DNA of 37,496 bases from a virus, in the IMG/VR virus record IMGVR_UViG_3300008116_000114, positions 1-37,496 of that record, one strand, 5' to 3'. Each line of letters begins with the position of its first letter. Within the stretch, counting starts at the first letter, position 1. Of the stretch, positions 29,701 through 36,593 are shown piece by piece. A program made the position numbers and the translations under genes. Below the pieces are notes generated by a model. The model was not told the DNA's origin. It did not search any database and saw nothing but the letters and a program-made list of their open reading frames with translations.

Positions 29701-29953
29701 TGCCGAACTCCAGGATGTAGGCCTGGGCGGTGGAGAACTCGAAGCGCGCCAGCCAGGTGCGGTTGGCGCTGGTCTTCACCTCGGCCACGAAGCGCGTGCC
29801 GCCGCGGCGCACCGCAGGGCCCTGCACGGTGGGGATGAAGTTCTCCAGGACGCGGCAGCCGTTGCTGTACTTGGCGATGTCGACGCGCCCGTCGAGCAGC
29901 GGCGAGAGCTCCCCGGCGTTGAACGTGGACCGAATCGGCGATGCCTTGGGCAT
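26765..29953 (-). CDS. Tail nozzle (tail tubular protein B-like) with inserted module
   Basis: A 1062-aa tail protein. The N-terminus (STFNAGELSPLLDGRVDIAK, then YSNGCRVLENFIPTVQGPAV and RRGGTRFVAEVK) and the middle (GYPNRVTFFRERLTLAKDQT, VQWLAPAQQLLIGTAGTEFS) are typical of nozzle proteins in BPP-1/BcepC6B-like phages. The core is interrupted: HRHILGGS (about residues 577-584) would normally run on into AEVESVCTI (about 841-849), but a 250-residue module lies between them (separate entry). After that, DRDELWVIVKRTINGTTKRY and EYLEREY continue the nozzle. It forms the distal tail tube, through which DNA and ejection proteins leave. The stop overlaps the GNAT-like start. Confidence 0.88.
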   Translation of the reverse strand: MPKASPIRSTFNAGELSPLLDGRVDIAKYSNGCRVLENFIPTVQGPAVRRGGTRFVAEVKTSANRTWLARFEFSTAQAYILEFGNQYLRFYTNHGQLQTGTVTAYNGATAYAVGDLASSGGVNYYCIAATTGNAPPNATYWYPLTGTVYEIPTPWTTADLTDANDGTFRLSLAQTGDVLYIAHPSYPLQKLSRFSATKWTLGAVELLNGPFKTQNADRAKTVYASATTGSVTLTASSAIFTAAMVGSYVYLEPADLSTIKPWTAGEEFVLNPVNTKRRSDGKTYNCTTSGTPTAGKAWRTGPDKPIHTYGSAADGGGGGKVGTNIELEGLTWQFVDSGYGYAKITGFTSGTVVTATVMGDNPLPAGVVGSGNATFRWALGSFSGAEGYPNRVTFFRERLTLAKDQTLYFSVAADFENFAAKDDSGQIVADRAIQATISSDQVNQVQWLAPAQQLLIGTAGTEFSCSENSTSEPFAPGNIKIEQETNEGSRAVTPLRVGNSVLAVQKSGRKLKELTFAIQSNGFQSQDLTVLAEHVTVGGIQQATWHKEPYLAVWAVRGDGQLLGFTYNKEQDTVGWHRHILGGSREDIIDTFARASTATYFDASGVLRTAAVDEPRYGYNPVTLDSLGLLVEPSSANSIYPSNFSSIGTVAGNNAWYETFATLDTTVNAAVAPDGTTTAALLAINAATSFNAMFYRTASTTAGTYAYSVFCKANSTDTLCRILLSGDAGVANTVRADFTLSGAGTASAASVSGTGVSAASPTIQAVGNGWYRCAIYATLTAPSNITALVYPGNVGAQTTASQTLVWGAQLEVGAFPTSYIPTTNAAVTRAADVVTYTSGDAEVESVCTISAPDRDRDELWVIVKRTINGTTKRYVEYLEREYRDGDTQASCYYVDSGATYSGAPATTISGLTWLEGQTVQVLTDGAAHPDRVVTSGAITLQVPASTVQVGLGYTSTLQTNRIEAGAGDGTAQGKTKRINKTVIRFLNTLGAKAGPNASTLDTIEFRSGSDPMDAPPPLFTGDKLMEWPGGYDFDGYCMVRQTQPLPMTVVAIMPQVMTFDRQ
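27440..28195 (-). other. Inserted lectin-like module in the nozzle gene
   Basis: Residues about 587-838 of the nozzle protein: IDTFARASTATYFDASGV, then YGYNPVTLDSLGLLVEPSSA, a jelly-roll-like middle (AYSVFCKANST, GNGWYRCAIYATLTAPS), and the end WGAQLEVGAFPTSYIPT. This start (RAST-ATYFD) and end (GAQLE-G-.PTSYIPT) are familiar from concanavalin-like carbohydrate-binding domains at the tips of many phage fibres. The DNA here is visibly lower in GC, with more A/T at third positions than the flanking nozzle sequence. It looks like an acquired binding module. Confidence 0.75.
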
Positions 29954-30552
29954 CAGAGCCTCCCGAAGATCCAGGTCGTGTCGGCCTGCAGCACCGGCTG
30001 GCGCTCGATCGATCCCGCTTTGACCGCAAGGTTCACGGCCTGCTTGTATTCGTCCCAGGCCTGCTGGCGCTTGGGCGTGGACTGCGTCAGATCCTCGGCG
30101 ATCTCGGCCGCGATGCGGCAGGCCAGCGCCTCGCGGAACAGCGCGTCCCAGGCGTTGGGGTCGGTGATCTGGGCGACGTAGCGCAGCTTCAGCGGCGCGC
30201 CGATGCTGGTCAGGATGACGTTGCCTTCGAGGACGTAGTCGAGGAACTCGGCATTGACGTAGCCGTCAAGGTTTACATCGGGAAACCGATCGTCGACCAT
30301 GTCCAGCTTGAGGAAGTCGGCCGGCACCTGGTACTGAAAGTTGTAGCCAAAGGTCGGCGCCGCCACGAGCGCGGCCAGCTCCACCCGCTTAAGGCTGAAC
30401 TGCCAGCGGTGCGCGCGCAACTCGGCGTCACGCAGGTCGTCGAAGCAGGACGAGACGGCCCGAGCCTGCTTGTTGTCGTCGGCCAGCGAGGTGATGCGCG
30501 CTGCGCCGAGCTTGGTCAGCGCGCGGTTGGCGACCTGGATGACGGAGGCCAT
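29953..30552 (-). CDS. Tail adaptor (tail tubular protein A-like)
   Basis: A 199-aa protein starting SVIQVANRALTKLGAARITS, the usual opening of gp11-like adaptors that join the portal to the tail. The body includes CFDDLRDAELRAHRWQFSLK, YQVPADFLKLDMVDD, LKLRYVAQITDPNAWDALF and REALACRIAAEIAEDLTQS, all matching this family. The end shares one base with the nozzle start. The length is normal. It probably forms a 12-fold ring under the portal. Confidence 0.92.
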   Translation of the reverse strand: MASVIQVANRALTKLGAARITSLADDNKQARAVSSCFDDLRDAELRAHRWQFSLKRVELAALVAAPTFGYNFQYQVPADFLKLDMVDDRFPDVNLDGYVNAEFLDYVLEGNVILTSIGAPLKLRYVAQITDPNAWDALFREALACRIAAEIAEDLTQSTPKRQQAWDEYKQAVNLAVKAGSIERQPVLQADTTWIFGRL

Positions 30553-30565
30553 GGGCCGGCCTCCG

Positions 30566-31279
30566 TCAGTTCACAACGAAGAAGTCGAAGACGGTCGTGG
30601 CCGTCGCGGCCGCGTTGCCGGTGACGGTGAACGAGCCGGCAGCCGGCGTGACACGCACGCTGGTCAGCGTTGCATCGCCGCCGGCCAGGCTGACGAAGAC
30701 CTTGCTGGCCGCCGTCACCTTGCTGTTGGTGATCACGACCGTCGAGCCCGCCGCCGCGAAGGCCGCGCGCCCTGACAGGTTGTTGTTGGTCGCGTTGCCG
30801 GGCGTTCCACTGCTGTCGGTTGACACTACGGTGAAAGTGTCCAGTCGCGTCAGCGTCGTCAGGCCGGTTGTCGTGGCGCCGAGCGTGACGTTGGCGGTCG
30901 TTGCTGTCAGCGTTTTCGCGCCAGTGCCGCTGCATGAGAATGTGCCGTTGCTTTGGGAGTAACTCCCGAATACGCTCAGAGCTCCACCGACAGTGAAGTT
31001 GTCGACCTGGCCGTTGCTCTGAAAGAACGTATACGTTAGCGCTCCAGCCGACCCCGCATCGTTGACGATGAAGATGTCTCCCGCCACGCCAAAGGGGCCA
31101 AAAGTCTGGTCGATCGCCAGAGGGCCAAAGCTGCGGCTGCTGTTGCTTGGCGGCGGCGCCTCTGGGTTAGTCGGCACGAACCAGATGCGGCCACTTTGGT
31201 TGTGGCTGGTCTGGATGCGGATGCGCTGATTTTCAGGAAGGCCTTGCGTGTATTGCGCGCCAGGATTGAGCGTTGGCAT
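30566..31279 (-). CDS. Structural protein with beta-rich C-terminus, 237 aa
   Basis: A Gly/Ser/Thr-rich virion protein. The N-terminal 110 residues (GLPENQRIRIQTSHNQSGRI, WFVPTNPEAPP, FGVAGDIFIVNDAGSAGALT) may form an attachment domain. The C-terminal half (NVTLGATTTGLTTLTRLD, GRAAFAAAGSTVVITNSKV, SKVFVSLAGGDATLTSVRV, FTVTGNAAATATTVFDFFV) resembles a small beta domain found at the ends of phage fibres and decoration proteins. It probably decorates the head or tail. The precise role is unknown. Confidence 0.82.
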   Translation of the reverse strand: MPTLNPGAQYTQGLPENQRIRIQTSHNQSGRIWFVPTNPEAPPPSNSSRSFGPLAIDQTFGPFGVAGDIFIVNDAGSAGALTYTFFQSNGQVDNFTVGGALSVFGSYSQSNGTFSCSGTGAKTLTATTANVTLGATTTGLTTLTRLDTFTVVSTDSSGTPGNATNNNLSGRAAFAAAGSTVVITNSKVTAASKVFVSLAGGDATLTSVRVTPAAGSFTVTGNAAATATTVFDFFVVN

Positions 31280-31296
31280 GTGTGTGCTCCTTCAGA

Positions 31297-31614
31297 TCAG
31301 CCGCAGCCGACAAGGAAGGCCGAGAGGCCAGACGGCGTGCCGCCAGACACGGCAAAGCGCACCTGCCCGGCTGGCAGCGAGATGCCGCTCTGGTTGGCCG
31401 GCAGCGCCGTGAAACGCACCAGCGAGCCCGTGAACACCTGAACGGTGGTCCAGGTGTTGCTGGGCGACAGCATTTCGAGCTGCACGGTCGCGCCCCCGAT
31501 GGTGCCGTTGGCGAAAAACATGTACTCGCCGCCGCGGATGTTGACGCCGCTGCCAGTGGCGGCGCCGTTACTCAGCAGCGTGTAGGAACTATCGTCCCCG
31601 CGACGGATCGGCAT
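31297..31614 (-). CDS. Hypothetical beta-rich structural protein, 105 aa
   Basis: A small protein with jelly-roll-like strands: YTLLSNGAATGSGVNIRGGE, YMFFANGTIGGATVQLEMLS, TTVQVFTGSLVRFTALPANQ, LPAGQVRFAVSGGTP. It has one cysteine near the end and no signal peptide. It lies in a group of three small genes between the cement protein and the adaptor. The repeated G-x-V-x-L-E pattern is typical of head or tail decoration proteins. Function inferred from position. Confidence 0.8.
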   Translation of the reverse strand: MPIRRGDDSSYTLLSNGAATGSGVNIRGGEYMFFANGTIGGATVQLEMLSPSNTWTTVQVFTGSLVRFTALPANQSGISLPAGQVRFAVSGGTPSGLSAFLVGCG

Positions 31615-31626
31615 GGTCGGCCTCCG

Positions 31627-31815
31627 TTACCAGGGCTTGCCCTGTCGGATGATGAAGTTCTCCAACTGCCGCAGGCAGGTGATCAGATCCTGCAGGCTGG
31701 GCACGTTGGCGTTGGTGTTGATGACAACCTCGACGTCGCGCGAGGTCGTCGTGGCGCCTTGTGCGGGCGGCGTGTACTCGTTCTGTCCGGTGTTCAGGCC
31801 GAAGTAGTAAGGCAT
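31627..31815 (-). CDS. Small virion-region protein, 62 aa
   Basis: It starts at the ATG at 31815 with a clear GAGGAG site 7 nt upstream. The N-terminus (MPYYFGLNTGQNEYTPPAQG) is followed by a strand (SRDVEVVINTNANVPS) and an amphipathic helix (LQDLITCLRQLENFIIRQG). It lies directly after the hairpin at 31842-31865. No family is recognised, but short proteins with this layout are common between capsid and adaptor genes in related phages. Confidence 0.82.
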   Translation of the reverse strand: MPYYFGLNTGQNEYTPPAQGATTTSRDVEVVINTNANVPSLQDLITCLRQLENFIIRQGKPW

Positions 31816-31841
31816 CGTCTTGCTCCTCTGAGAGTAGAGAA

Positions 31842-31865
31842 AGGGGCCAGGTCACCCCGGCCCCT
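31842..31865 (-). terminator. Intrinsic terminator or attenuator after the capsid genes
   Basis: On the minus strand AGGGGCC (31865-31859) pairs perfectly with GGCCCCT (31848-31842) around a 10-nt loop and is followed by TTCTCTACTCTC. It lies in the 56-base gap after the cement protein gene. The pyrimidine tail is weaker than at 10644-10673, so partial termination is likely, giving more capsid and cement mRNA than tail mRNA. Confidence 0.6.
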
Positions 31866-31871
31866 GATGCG

Positions 31872-32324
31872 TCAGGTCGCGTCCGAGAAGAACAGGTCGA
31901 TGACCAGCGTGCCGGAGGCCGGCAAGCTCGCAGCGCCGATCGTCACAAAGACGCTCTCTTCTGCCGTCAGCGCCGGATCGACAGCGCCGATCTGGGCGGC
32001 CGGCCCGAACATCGTCGGCGTGTCCACCGCGGTGAACACCGCACCCGCGCGGTACTTGCCGGTCGTGCCGGTGATACCGACGGCCACGGTGGACGAGCCC
32101 AGCGACACCGTCGAGGTGATCACCCCGAAAGCGAACGTGGCGCCAGCCGGCAGGTTGCCGACGACCAGCGTGTCCGAGGTGGTCTGCGTGCCCAGAGTGA
32201 ACGTGGCGCGCAGCCGGCGCAGGTTGGATTGGTAGGCGCTGGCGCGCGACCTGTAGCCGACAGGGGCTGCCGTCTGGTTGGCGGTAGTGGTGCCAGCCAG
32301 CTCTTGGGAAAGGTATGCAGGCAT
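31872..32324 (-). CDS. Capsid cement/decoration protein, probable
   Basis: A 150-aa Thr/Ala-rich beta protein directly after the major capsid gene. It reads PAYLSQELAGTTTANQTAAP, LRATFTLGTQTTSDTLVVG, LPAGATFAFGVITSTVSLGS, VFVTIGAASLPASGTLVIDL. In BPP-1 the gene after the capsid gene encodes a jelly-roll cement protein of similar size that locks capsomers together; by gene order and fold type this is the likely counterpart. The assignment is positional; I cannot measure similarity here. Confidence 0.75.
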   Translation of the reverse strand: MPAYLSQELAGTTTANQTAAPVGYRSRASAYQSNLRRLRATFTLGTQTTSDTLVVGNLPAGATFAFGVITSTVSLGSSTVAVGITGTTGKYRAGAVFTAVDTPTMFGPAAQIGAVDPALTAEESVFVTIGAASLPASGTLVIDLFFSDAT

Positions 32325-32334
32325 GTCAGGCTCC

Positions 32335-33291
32335 TCAGACGCAGTTGATGATCACGCAGCGGCGCTCTTCCAGGCGAGTCGCACCGAACGTGCCGGTGAC
32401 GTAGACCTGGTAGGAGTTGCGCTTGTCGGGCCGGCGGTCGATGGTCGTGGTGATGTCGTTCCACACGCCCATGGACATGCCGCTCTTGGCGAACACCGGC
32501 ACCATGAACCGCGAGCCGGTGGTGTACTGGCCGTCAGAAGAGCCGGTCGGCACGCTCGGGTTGATCGCGGCGTTGAAGCCGGCGGCGCCCGGGATGCGCT
32601 CGCTGATGATGAAGTTGATGCCCATGAAGGCAGAGATCCTGCCGTCGACCAGCACCGGCTTGGTGTTGTAGTCGAGGCTGATCGCCTGCGCTTCGTTGAG
32701 CAGGTCATCGTGCTGGCGGGCGCTGATCACGGCGCAGAGCTGGTCGTTGTCGACGTCAACCAGGCCTTCCATCAGGATCCGCTTGGCGCGGCGCAGCTTG
32801 GCGATGTTCAGACCCGTCGCCGCCGAGGCGCCGACAGTCGCCGCCACCATCTGCGAGCCAGAGTTGAACGCCGACAGCAGACCCGTGGAGGTCGTGCCGT
32901 TCTCGCCGGTGTTGTTGGCGTTGAAGAACCCGCTGATGATTTCGTCGTCGATGGCGCGACCCATCGCCCACGCGCCGGCCATGGCGTAGGAGCTGGTCGG
33001 GTCGATCAGCATCCGCAGCTTGTCCTGGTTGTCCACCAGGTCGGCCCAGTCGTAGTCGTTGGGGTACATCCACCGCTTGTCTTGCGGGGTGCTGATCAGC
33101 GGCGTGTCCGAGTGCCGAGATTGGTTGCGCACAGGGCTGACCGAGCCGAACTGCTCAGCGACCGAAGCGGCCTTGCCCATGTACTTGTAGGACTGCACAG
33201 CGTTGCGCAGCTTCGAGCCCTGCTGCTGCAGGAGCATCATCACATTCGTCGAGTATTGTTGGACGAATGCGTTATTGACGTTGAAAGACAT
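32335..33291 (-). CDS. Major capsid protein
   Basis: A 318-aa capsid protein of the HK97-like phage capsid family found in BPP-1-like phages. Recognisable parts include FNVNNAFVQQYSTNVMMLLQ, SRHSDTPLISTPQDKRWMYP, DYDWADLVDNQDKLRMLIDP, SYAMAGAWAMGRAIDDEII, LRRAKRILMEGLVDVD and, near the end, RNSYQVYVTGTFGATRLEER. No N-terminal cleavage propeptide is obvious. Scaffold lies upstream and cement downstream, as expected for a head module. The ATG at 33291 has an AGG-containing site 6 nt upstream. Confidence 0.93.
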   Translation of the reverse strand: MSFNVNNAFVQQYSTNVMMLLQQQGSKLRNAVQSYKYMGKAASVAEQFGSVSPVRNQSRHSDTPLISTPQDKRWMYPNDYDWADLVDNQDKLRMLIDPTSSYAMAGAWAMGRAIDDEIISGFFNANNTGENGTTSTGLLSAFNSGSQMVAATVGASAATGLNIAKLRRAKRILMEGLVDVDNDQLCAVISARQHDDLLNEAQAISLDYNTKPVLVDGRISAFMGINFIISERIPGAAGFNAAINPSVPTGSSDGQYTTGSRFMVPVFAKSGMSMGVWNDITTTIDRRPDKRNSYQVYVTGTFGATRLEERRCVIINCV

Positions 33292-33326
33292 GATCTACCT
33301 TTCGAAGGTGGAGTTGAACCTGCCGC

Positions 33327-33575
33327 TCAGGCGGCGCTCTTCGGAAGGCTTGTCCGGTGTTGGGCCGGGGCCGTATTTGTCGCTTGACCCGGCCCTTGTG
33401 GGGTTGTCGGGCCTTGCGCACCACAGATCCAGGTCAGGTACTCGCGGGCCATCGCAATGACCTCGCTCGGCGCCAGCCCTGGACGGTGCGCTAGCTGCAG
33501 GCATTCTAGACGCAGCATTGGATCCTGCACGGGATTTCTCGACGGTGTTGCGGCTTTCGCATCACTGGCCGCCAT
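33327..33575 (-). CDS. Hypothetical 82-aa protein between scaffold and capsid genes
   Basis: It starts at the ATG at 33575 with a good GGAGG site and overlaps the scaffold end by 14 nt. The core (MLRLECLQLAHRPGLAPSEV, then IAMAREYLTWICG) is two helices with a pattern seen in short proteins of many phage head modules. The rest is Pro/Gln/Ala-rich and probably disordered. It might assist capsid assembly. The function is unknown. Confidence 0.78.
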   Translation of the reverse strand: MAASDAKAATPSRNPVQDPMLRLECLQLAHRPGLAPSEVIAMAREYLTWICGAQGPTTPQGPGQATNTAPAQHRTSLPKSAA

Positions 33576-34422
33576 AGGCCACCTCCATCAGGCGCTGCAG
33601 CTCGGCCTTCGCGTCGGCGTTGCCGCCCAGGTACTTGGCAGACCAGTCGCGGTCCTCGCGCAGTGAGGAGATCCTCTGGCGCGCCGCCTCGGGGGTCAGG
33701 CCGAAGGAGTTTGTCGAGCGCCCGCTCTCGAAGGTGTGCTCGGTCAGGCCGCGGCCGATGCGGCTCATGAACTTCAGCATCTCGGCGGTGCCGAAGGCGT
33801 TTTCCAGCGCTTCGAGCTTGCCCTGGTCGAGGCCGAACTGGCGCGCGGCGCGGCGGCCCAGCTCGACGTTCTCCTCCCAGGCCTGGCCCCATTCGCCCTT
33901 GAGCGCCTGGATGTCCTGCTCGACCTTGGCGGCCTGCGCCTGCTGCGCTGCGCCTACCTGGCCGGTGGCCTGCTCGTTGTACCAGTTGGCGAGCTCGGCG
34001 GCCTGCGCCTTGCTCAAACCCAGCTCGTGGAACTTGCCGGCGGCGGCCTTGAGGAAGTCGCCGTTGCCGCCCTCGGGGAGCTGCAGGCCGTAGTCGTCGG
34101 CGCTCTTGGGCCGGCCCAGCGCATCGTAGACGCGGGACCAGCCGTCCTTGTCCTCGGCGCCCTTGGGCATCGGGATCTTCTCCGAGCCCAGCAGCTTCTC
34201 CAGGTTGCGGTAGCCGTTGGCCAGCTCGACGGGATCCTTCCAGCCCTTGTTCTGGACGTAGCCCTTGAGGTCGCCGTCCTCAATCCCGTCGTACCAGGCG
34301 CCAGGCGCCGGGGCTGGGGCAGGGGTAGGGGATGCGGCCCCCTGGCCGCCCTCGTTTCCGGCGGCAGGAGCTGCAGCCGGGTTGCCCGCCAGAACCGCGG
34401 ACCCGCTCATCGCATCAGACAT
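33562..34422 (-). CDS. Scaffolding protein
   Basis: A 286-aa protein with an Ala/Pro-rich disordered start (residues 1-40), then DLKGYVQNKGWKDPVELANG, YRNLEKLLGSEKIPMPKGAE and DALGRPKSADDYGLQLPEGG, which are highly characteristic of podovirus scaffold proteins. Long helices follow (LSKAQAAELANWYNEQATGQ, QQAQAAKVEQDIQALKGEWG) and a basic, helical C-terminus (EAARQRISSLREDRDWSAKY) that usually contacts the capsid protein. AGGAA precedes the ATG at 34422. It guides procapsid assembly and leaves before maturation. Confidence 0.92.
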   Translation of the reverse strand: MSDAMSGSAVLAGNPAAAPAAGNEGGQGAASPTPAPAPAPGAWYDGIEDGDLKGYVQNKGWKDPVELANGYRNLEKLLGSEKIPMPKGAEDKDGWSRVYDALGRPKSADDYGLQLPEGGNGDFLKAAAGKFHELGLSKAQAAELANWYNEQATGQVGAAQQAQAAKVEQDIQALKGEWGQAWEENVELGRRAARQFGLDQGKLEALENAFGTAEMLKFMSRIGRGLTEHTFESGRSTNSFGLTPEAARQRISSLREDRDWSAKYLGGNADAKAELQRLMEVAYGGQ

Positions 34423-34723
34423 CGTCGTTCCTTTCGCCCTCTGAGGGCTCGACCAGGTTGAACACTTGCTTCTCGTCAACGTGCAGGTGCGCCATCAGGC
34501 GCATCCACACCTCACGCCGACCCTCGGCCATTGCCATGGCCAGGGGGTCGATCGTCTTGCTCACCGGCGACAGCACCATGGTCGAACCAGTCGCGCGGCA
34601 GAATCGTCGCAAGTCTGCGAGCACAATCTCTGCGCTTGGGTGCAGCCGGCCCTCGGCGTCCATGAAGGTGCGCCGGTAGGCCAGCTTGCGGCGCAGGACT
34701 CGCTGGATCAGCTTGTGGATCAT
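34415..34723 (-). CDS. Bbp19-type head-region protein
   Basis: A 102-aa protein coupled to the portal gene by ATGA at 34720-34723. Its sequence (LIQRVLRRKLAYRRTFMDAE, GRLHPSAEIVLADLRRFCRA, SKTIDPLAMAMAEGRREVWM, RLMAHLHVDEKQVFNLVEP) is that of the Bbp19 family, named after a BPP-1 gene in the same place. The N-terminus is strongly basic. The family is associated with the head module but its role is not established as far as I know. This gene links the phage to the BPP-1-like group. Confidence 0.88.
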   Translation of the reverse strand: MIHKLIQRVLRRKLAYRRTFMDAEGRLHPSAEIVLADLRRFCRATGSTMVLSPVSKTIDPLAMAMAEGRREVWMRLMAHLHVDEKQVFNLVEPSEGERNDDV

Positions 34724-36369
34724 GCGGGGAAGATGGCAGGCGCTTGCTGCGGCGGCGCGGCGCCGGCCAGGCTCTGGGCCTGCGCCAGGTCACGCACGGT
34801 GCGGCCCACCACCGGCGCGGCGGCCAGCAGTTGCTGCGCCTGCGCGGCCTGGGCCTGCGCCTCCTCGATGGCGGCGATCTGCTGCTTGCTGCGCAGCACC
34901 TTGGCCGGCACGCCGTTGATGTCGGCCAGCTCGCGCGCCACCGCCTCGGGGTCGAACAGCATCATCACCTTCGGGTCGATCTGCGCCAGCGGCGTCACCG
35001 CCTCCAGCGTGCGCATGATGGCCACGCCCTCGTCGGCGCGCTGGGCACGGTTCAGCGGCGAGACGTATTCGATTTCCACCGAGCCGCCAGCCTCCAGCAT
35101 CGCGTCTGGCATCGGCGGCAGCGCCCCGGCGTGGCCGAGGATGTCGATCTCGCGCTCGATCAGCGGGCCGAGGAACTCGCTCTGCTGGCGGCCCATGGTC
35201 GGGGCCAGCAGCGCGCCCTTCTCCTGCGCGCGCAGCATGGCCTCGGTGGCCGTCATCTGCGGGCTCTCCACCAGGATCTGGAACAGCGTCACCAGGAAGG
35301 CGTCGTTGATGACGCGGCGGCGCTGCTCCATCATGTCCAGGCCGATGTCCACCCGGGCGTTGGTCTGCAGCGGCTGCACCGTCTGCCGGCCCTGCTCGTC
35401 GACGCCGCCGTAGTTCAGCGCGCCAGGCCGAAGGTCGAAGGCCTGCAGCGCGCCGTCGTCCTGCAGCAGCAGCGGCGGATCGACGATCTTGTGCGCGGCG
35501 CGGATCACCGTCTTGCTCATCTCGTTGAGCATCTTGATGTCGGGCAGCACCGTCATGGCCGGCGATCGCCCGTAGACCTCGCGCGGCCCGGTGACGTAGC
35601 GGCCGATGGCGTAGGGCATGGTGCGGAAGCCGCCCTCGCTCACCAGCTCGCGGCCCTCGATCGAAACGTAGCAGGACGCAAAGGCCATGCCCTTGTAGTC
35701 CTTGCGCCCGTAGTCGGCGTCCTCGCGCGGCATCACCGCATGCACGAAGTCGAAGTTCTGCTCGGGGTTCTTCTCGGCGGCGTCCTTGATCCGCTGCGGG
35801 CACTTGTCGCCAAAGCGCTGCATGGCCTGGCGCGCCGTCATCGGGAAGCGCCGATGCACCGTGTCGACCACGCCCTGGTGGTTCTCGGCAATGTAGAGCT
35901 CGGACAGGTGGACCGTGCGGTAGCGCAGGCCCTGGCCCAGCGTCTCATCGATGAACACGCCACCGGTGCCGAAGGCGCCCAGGCTCATGTAGGCCTCGTT
36001 GGCCTGGCTGGCGAAGTTGGCCCGCGGCGAGTAGCGCGCCGTGAACAGCACCTGCGTCACCTGGTCAAGGTAGGCCTGCACCTCGGGGTCTTCCTGCAGC
36101 CGCTCGTCGGTCACCCGCAGCTTGTGCCAGCGCTGGGTGCGCGGCGTGAGCATCGACTCCATGGCCGCGGCAAAGCGCTCCAGCGCCAGGGTTGCCGTGG
36201 CATCGAACACCTTTTCCGTGCGCTTGTCGCCCGGGTTTCGCACCACGCGGAAGAAGTTGGCCCTCGGCAGGATGCGCTCGGCGATCTCTCGCCAGTGCTG
36301 ATCCCAGATGGCCCGCATGTCGGCCATCCGCTCCTGACGCTGGATGATGTCGAGGGCGCGGCTGTCCAT
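34720..36369 (-). CDS. Portal (head-tail connector) protein
   Basis: A 549-aa T7-type portal. Motifs seen include RMADMRAIWDQHWREIAERI, LPRANFFRVVRNPGDKRTEK, VFDATATLALERFAAAMESM, EAYMSLGAFGTGGVFIDETL, PYAIGRYVTGPREVYGRSPA, LNEMSKTVIRAAHKIVDPPL and, in the C-terminal part, MTATEAMLRAQEKGALLAP. The Ala/Gln-rich C-terminus resembles the barrel region. It forms the 12-fold ring through which DNA is packaged by TerL. I use the ATG at 36369 (GGGAAG upstream); a longer in-frame version would overlap the previous gene fully. Confidence 0.95.
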   Translation of the reverse strand: MDSRALDIIQRQERMADMRAIWDQHWREIAERILPRANFFRVVRNPGDKRTEKVFDATATLALERFAAAMESMLTPRTQRWHKLRVTDERLQEDPEVQAYLDQVTQVLFTARYSPRANFASQANEAYMSLGAFGTGGVFIDETLGQGLRYRTVHLSELYIAENHQGVVDTVHRRFPMTARQAMQRFGDKCPQRIKDAAEKNPEQNFDFVHAVMPREDADYGRKDYKGMAFASCYVSIEGRELVSEGGFRTMPYAIGRYVTGPREVYGRSPAMTVLPDIKMLNEMSKTVIRAAHKIVDPPLLLQDDGALQAFDLRPGALNYGGVDEQGRQTVQPLQTNARVDIGLDMMEQRRRVINDAFLVTLFQILVESPQMTATEAMLRAQEKGALLAPTMGRQQSEFLGPLIEREIDILGHAGALPPMPDAMLEAGGSVEIEYVSPLNRAQRADEGVAIMRTLEAVTPLAQIDPKVMMLFDPEAVARELADINGVPAKVLRSKQQIAAIEEAQAQAAQAQQLLAAAPVVGRTVRDLAQAQSLAGAAPPQQAPAIFPA

Positions 36370-36371
36370 GA

Positions 36372-36593
36372 TCAGCTTCCCAGGAGCTGCTTGGCGCCGC
36401 TCGTCGGCGGTGTCGACAGGTCGCCGCCCACGCCGGTGAGGATGCTGGCGGCGCGGCCGCGGCGGCCGGCCAGGCGGTCCTGCGCCTGCTGTGCCTGGCG
36501 CGCGTTGTCCAGCGTCGGCACCGGCAGCGGGGCAGGGGGCGGCGGGGGCGCAGGGATCTTGGGGCTTGAGAAGATTCCGCTCATGTTGGTCAC
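36372..36593 (-). CDS. Small proline-rich protein between TerL and portal
   Basis: A 73-aa protein with a Pro-rich N-terminus (SSPKIPAPPPPPAPLPVP), a charged helix (LDNARQAQQAQDRLAGRRGR), and the short pattern AASILTGVGGDLSTPPTSGA followed by KQLLG. Proteins ending in a similar ATILTG...GTKQLLG pattern lie between terminase and portal genes in many podoviruses. A GTG at 36593 overlaps the TerL stop as GTGA; the ATG at 36584 is an alternative start. It is probably a minor virion or assembly protein. Confidence 0.82.
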   Translation of the reverse strand: MTNMSGIFSSPKIPAPPPPPAPLPVPTLDNARQAQQAQDRLAGRRGRAASILTGVGGDLSTPPTSGAKQLLGS

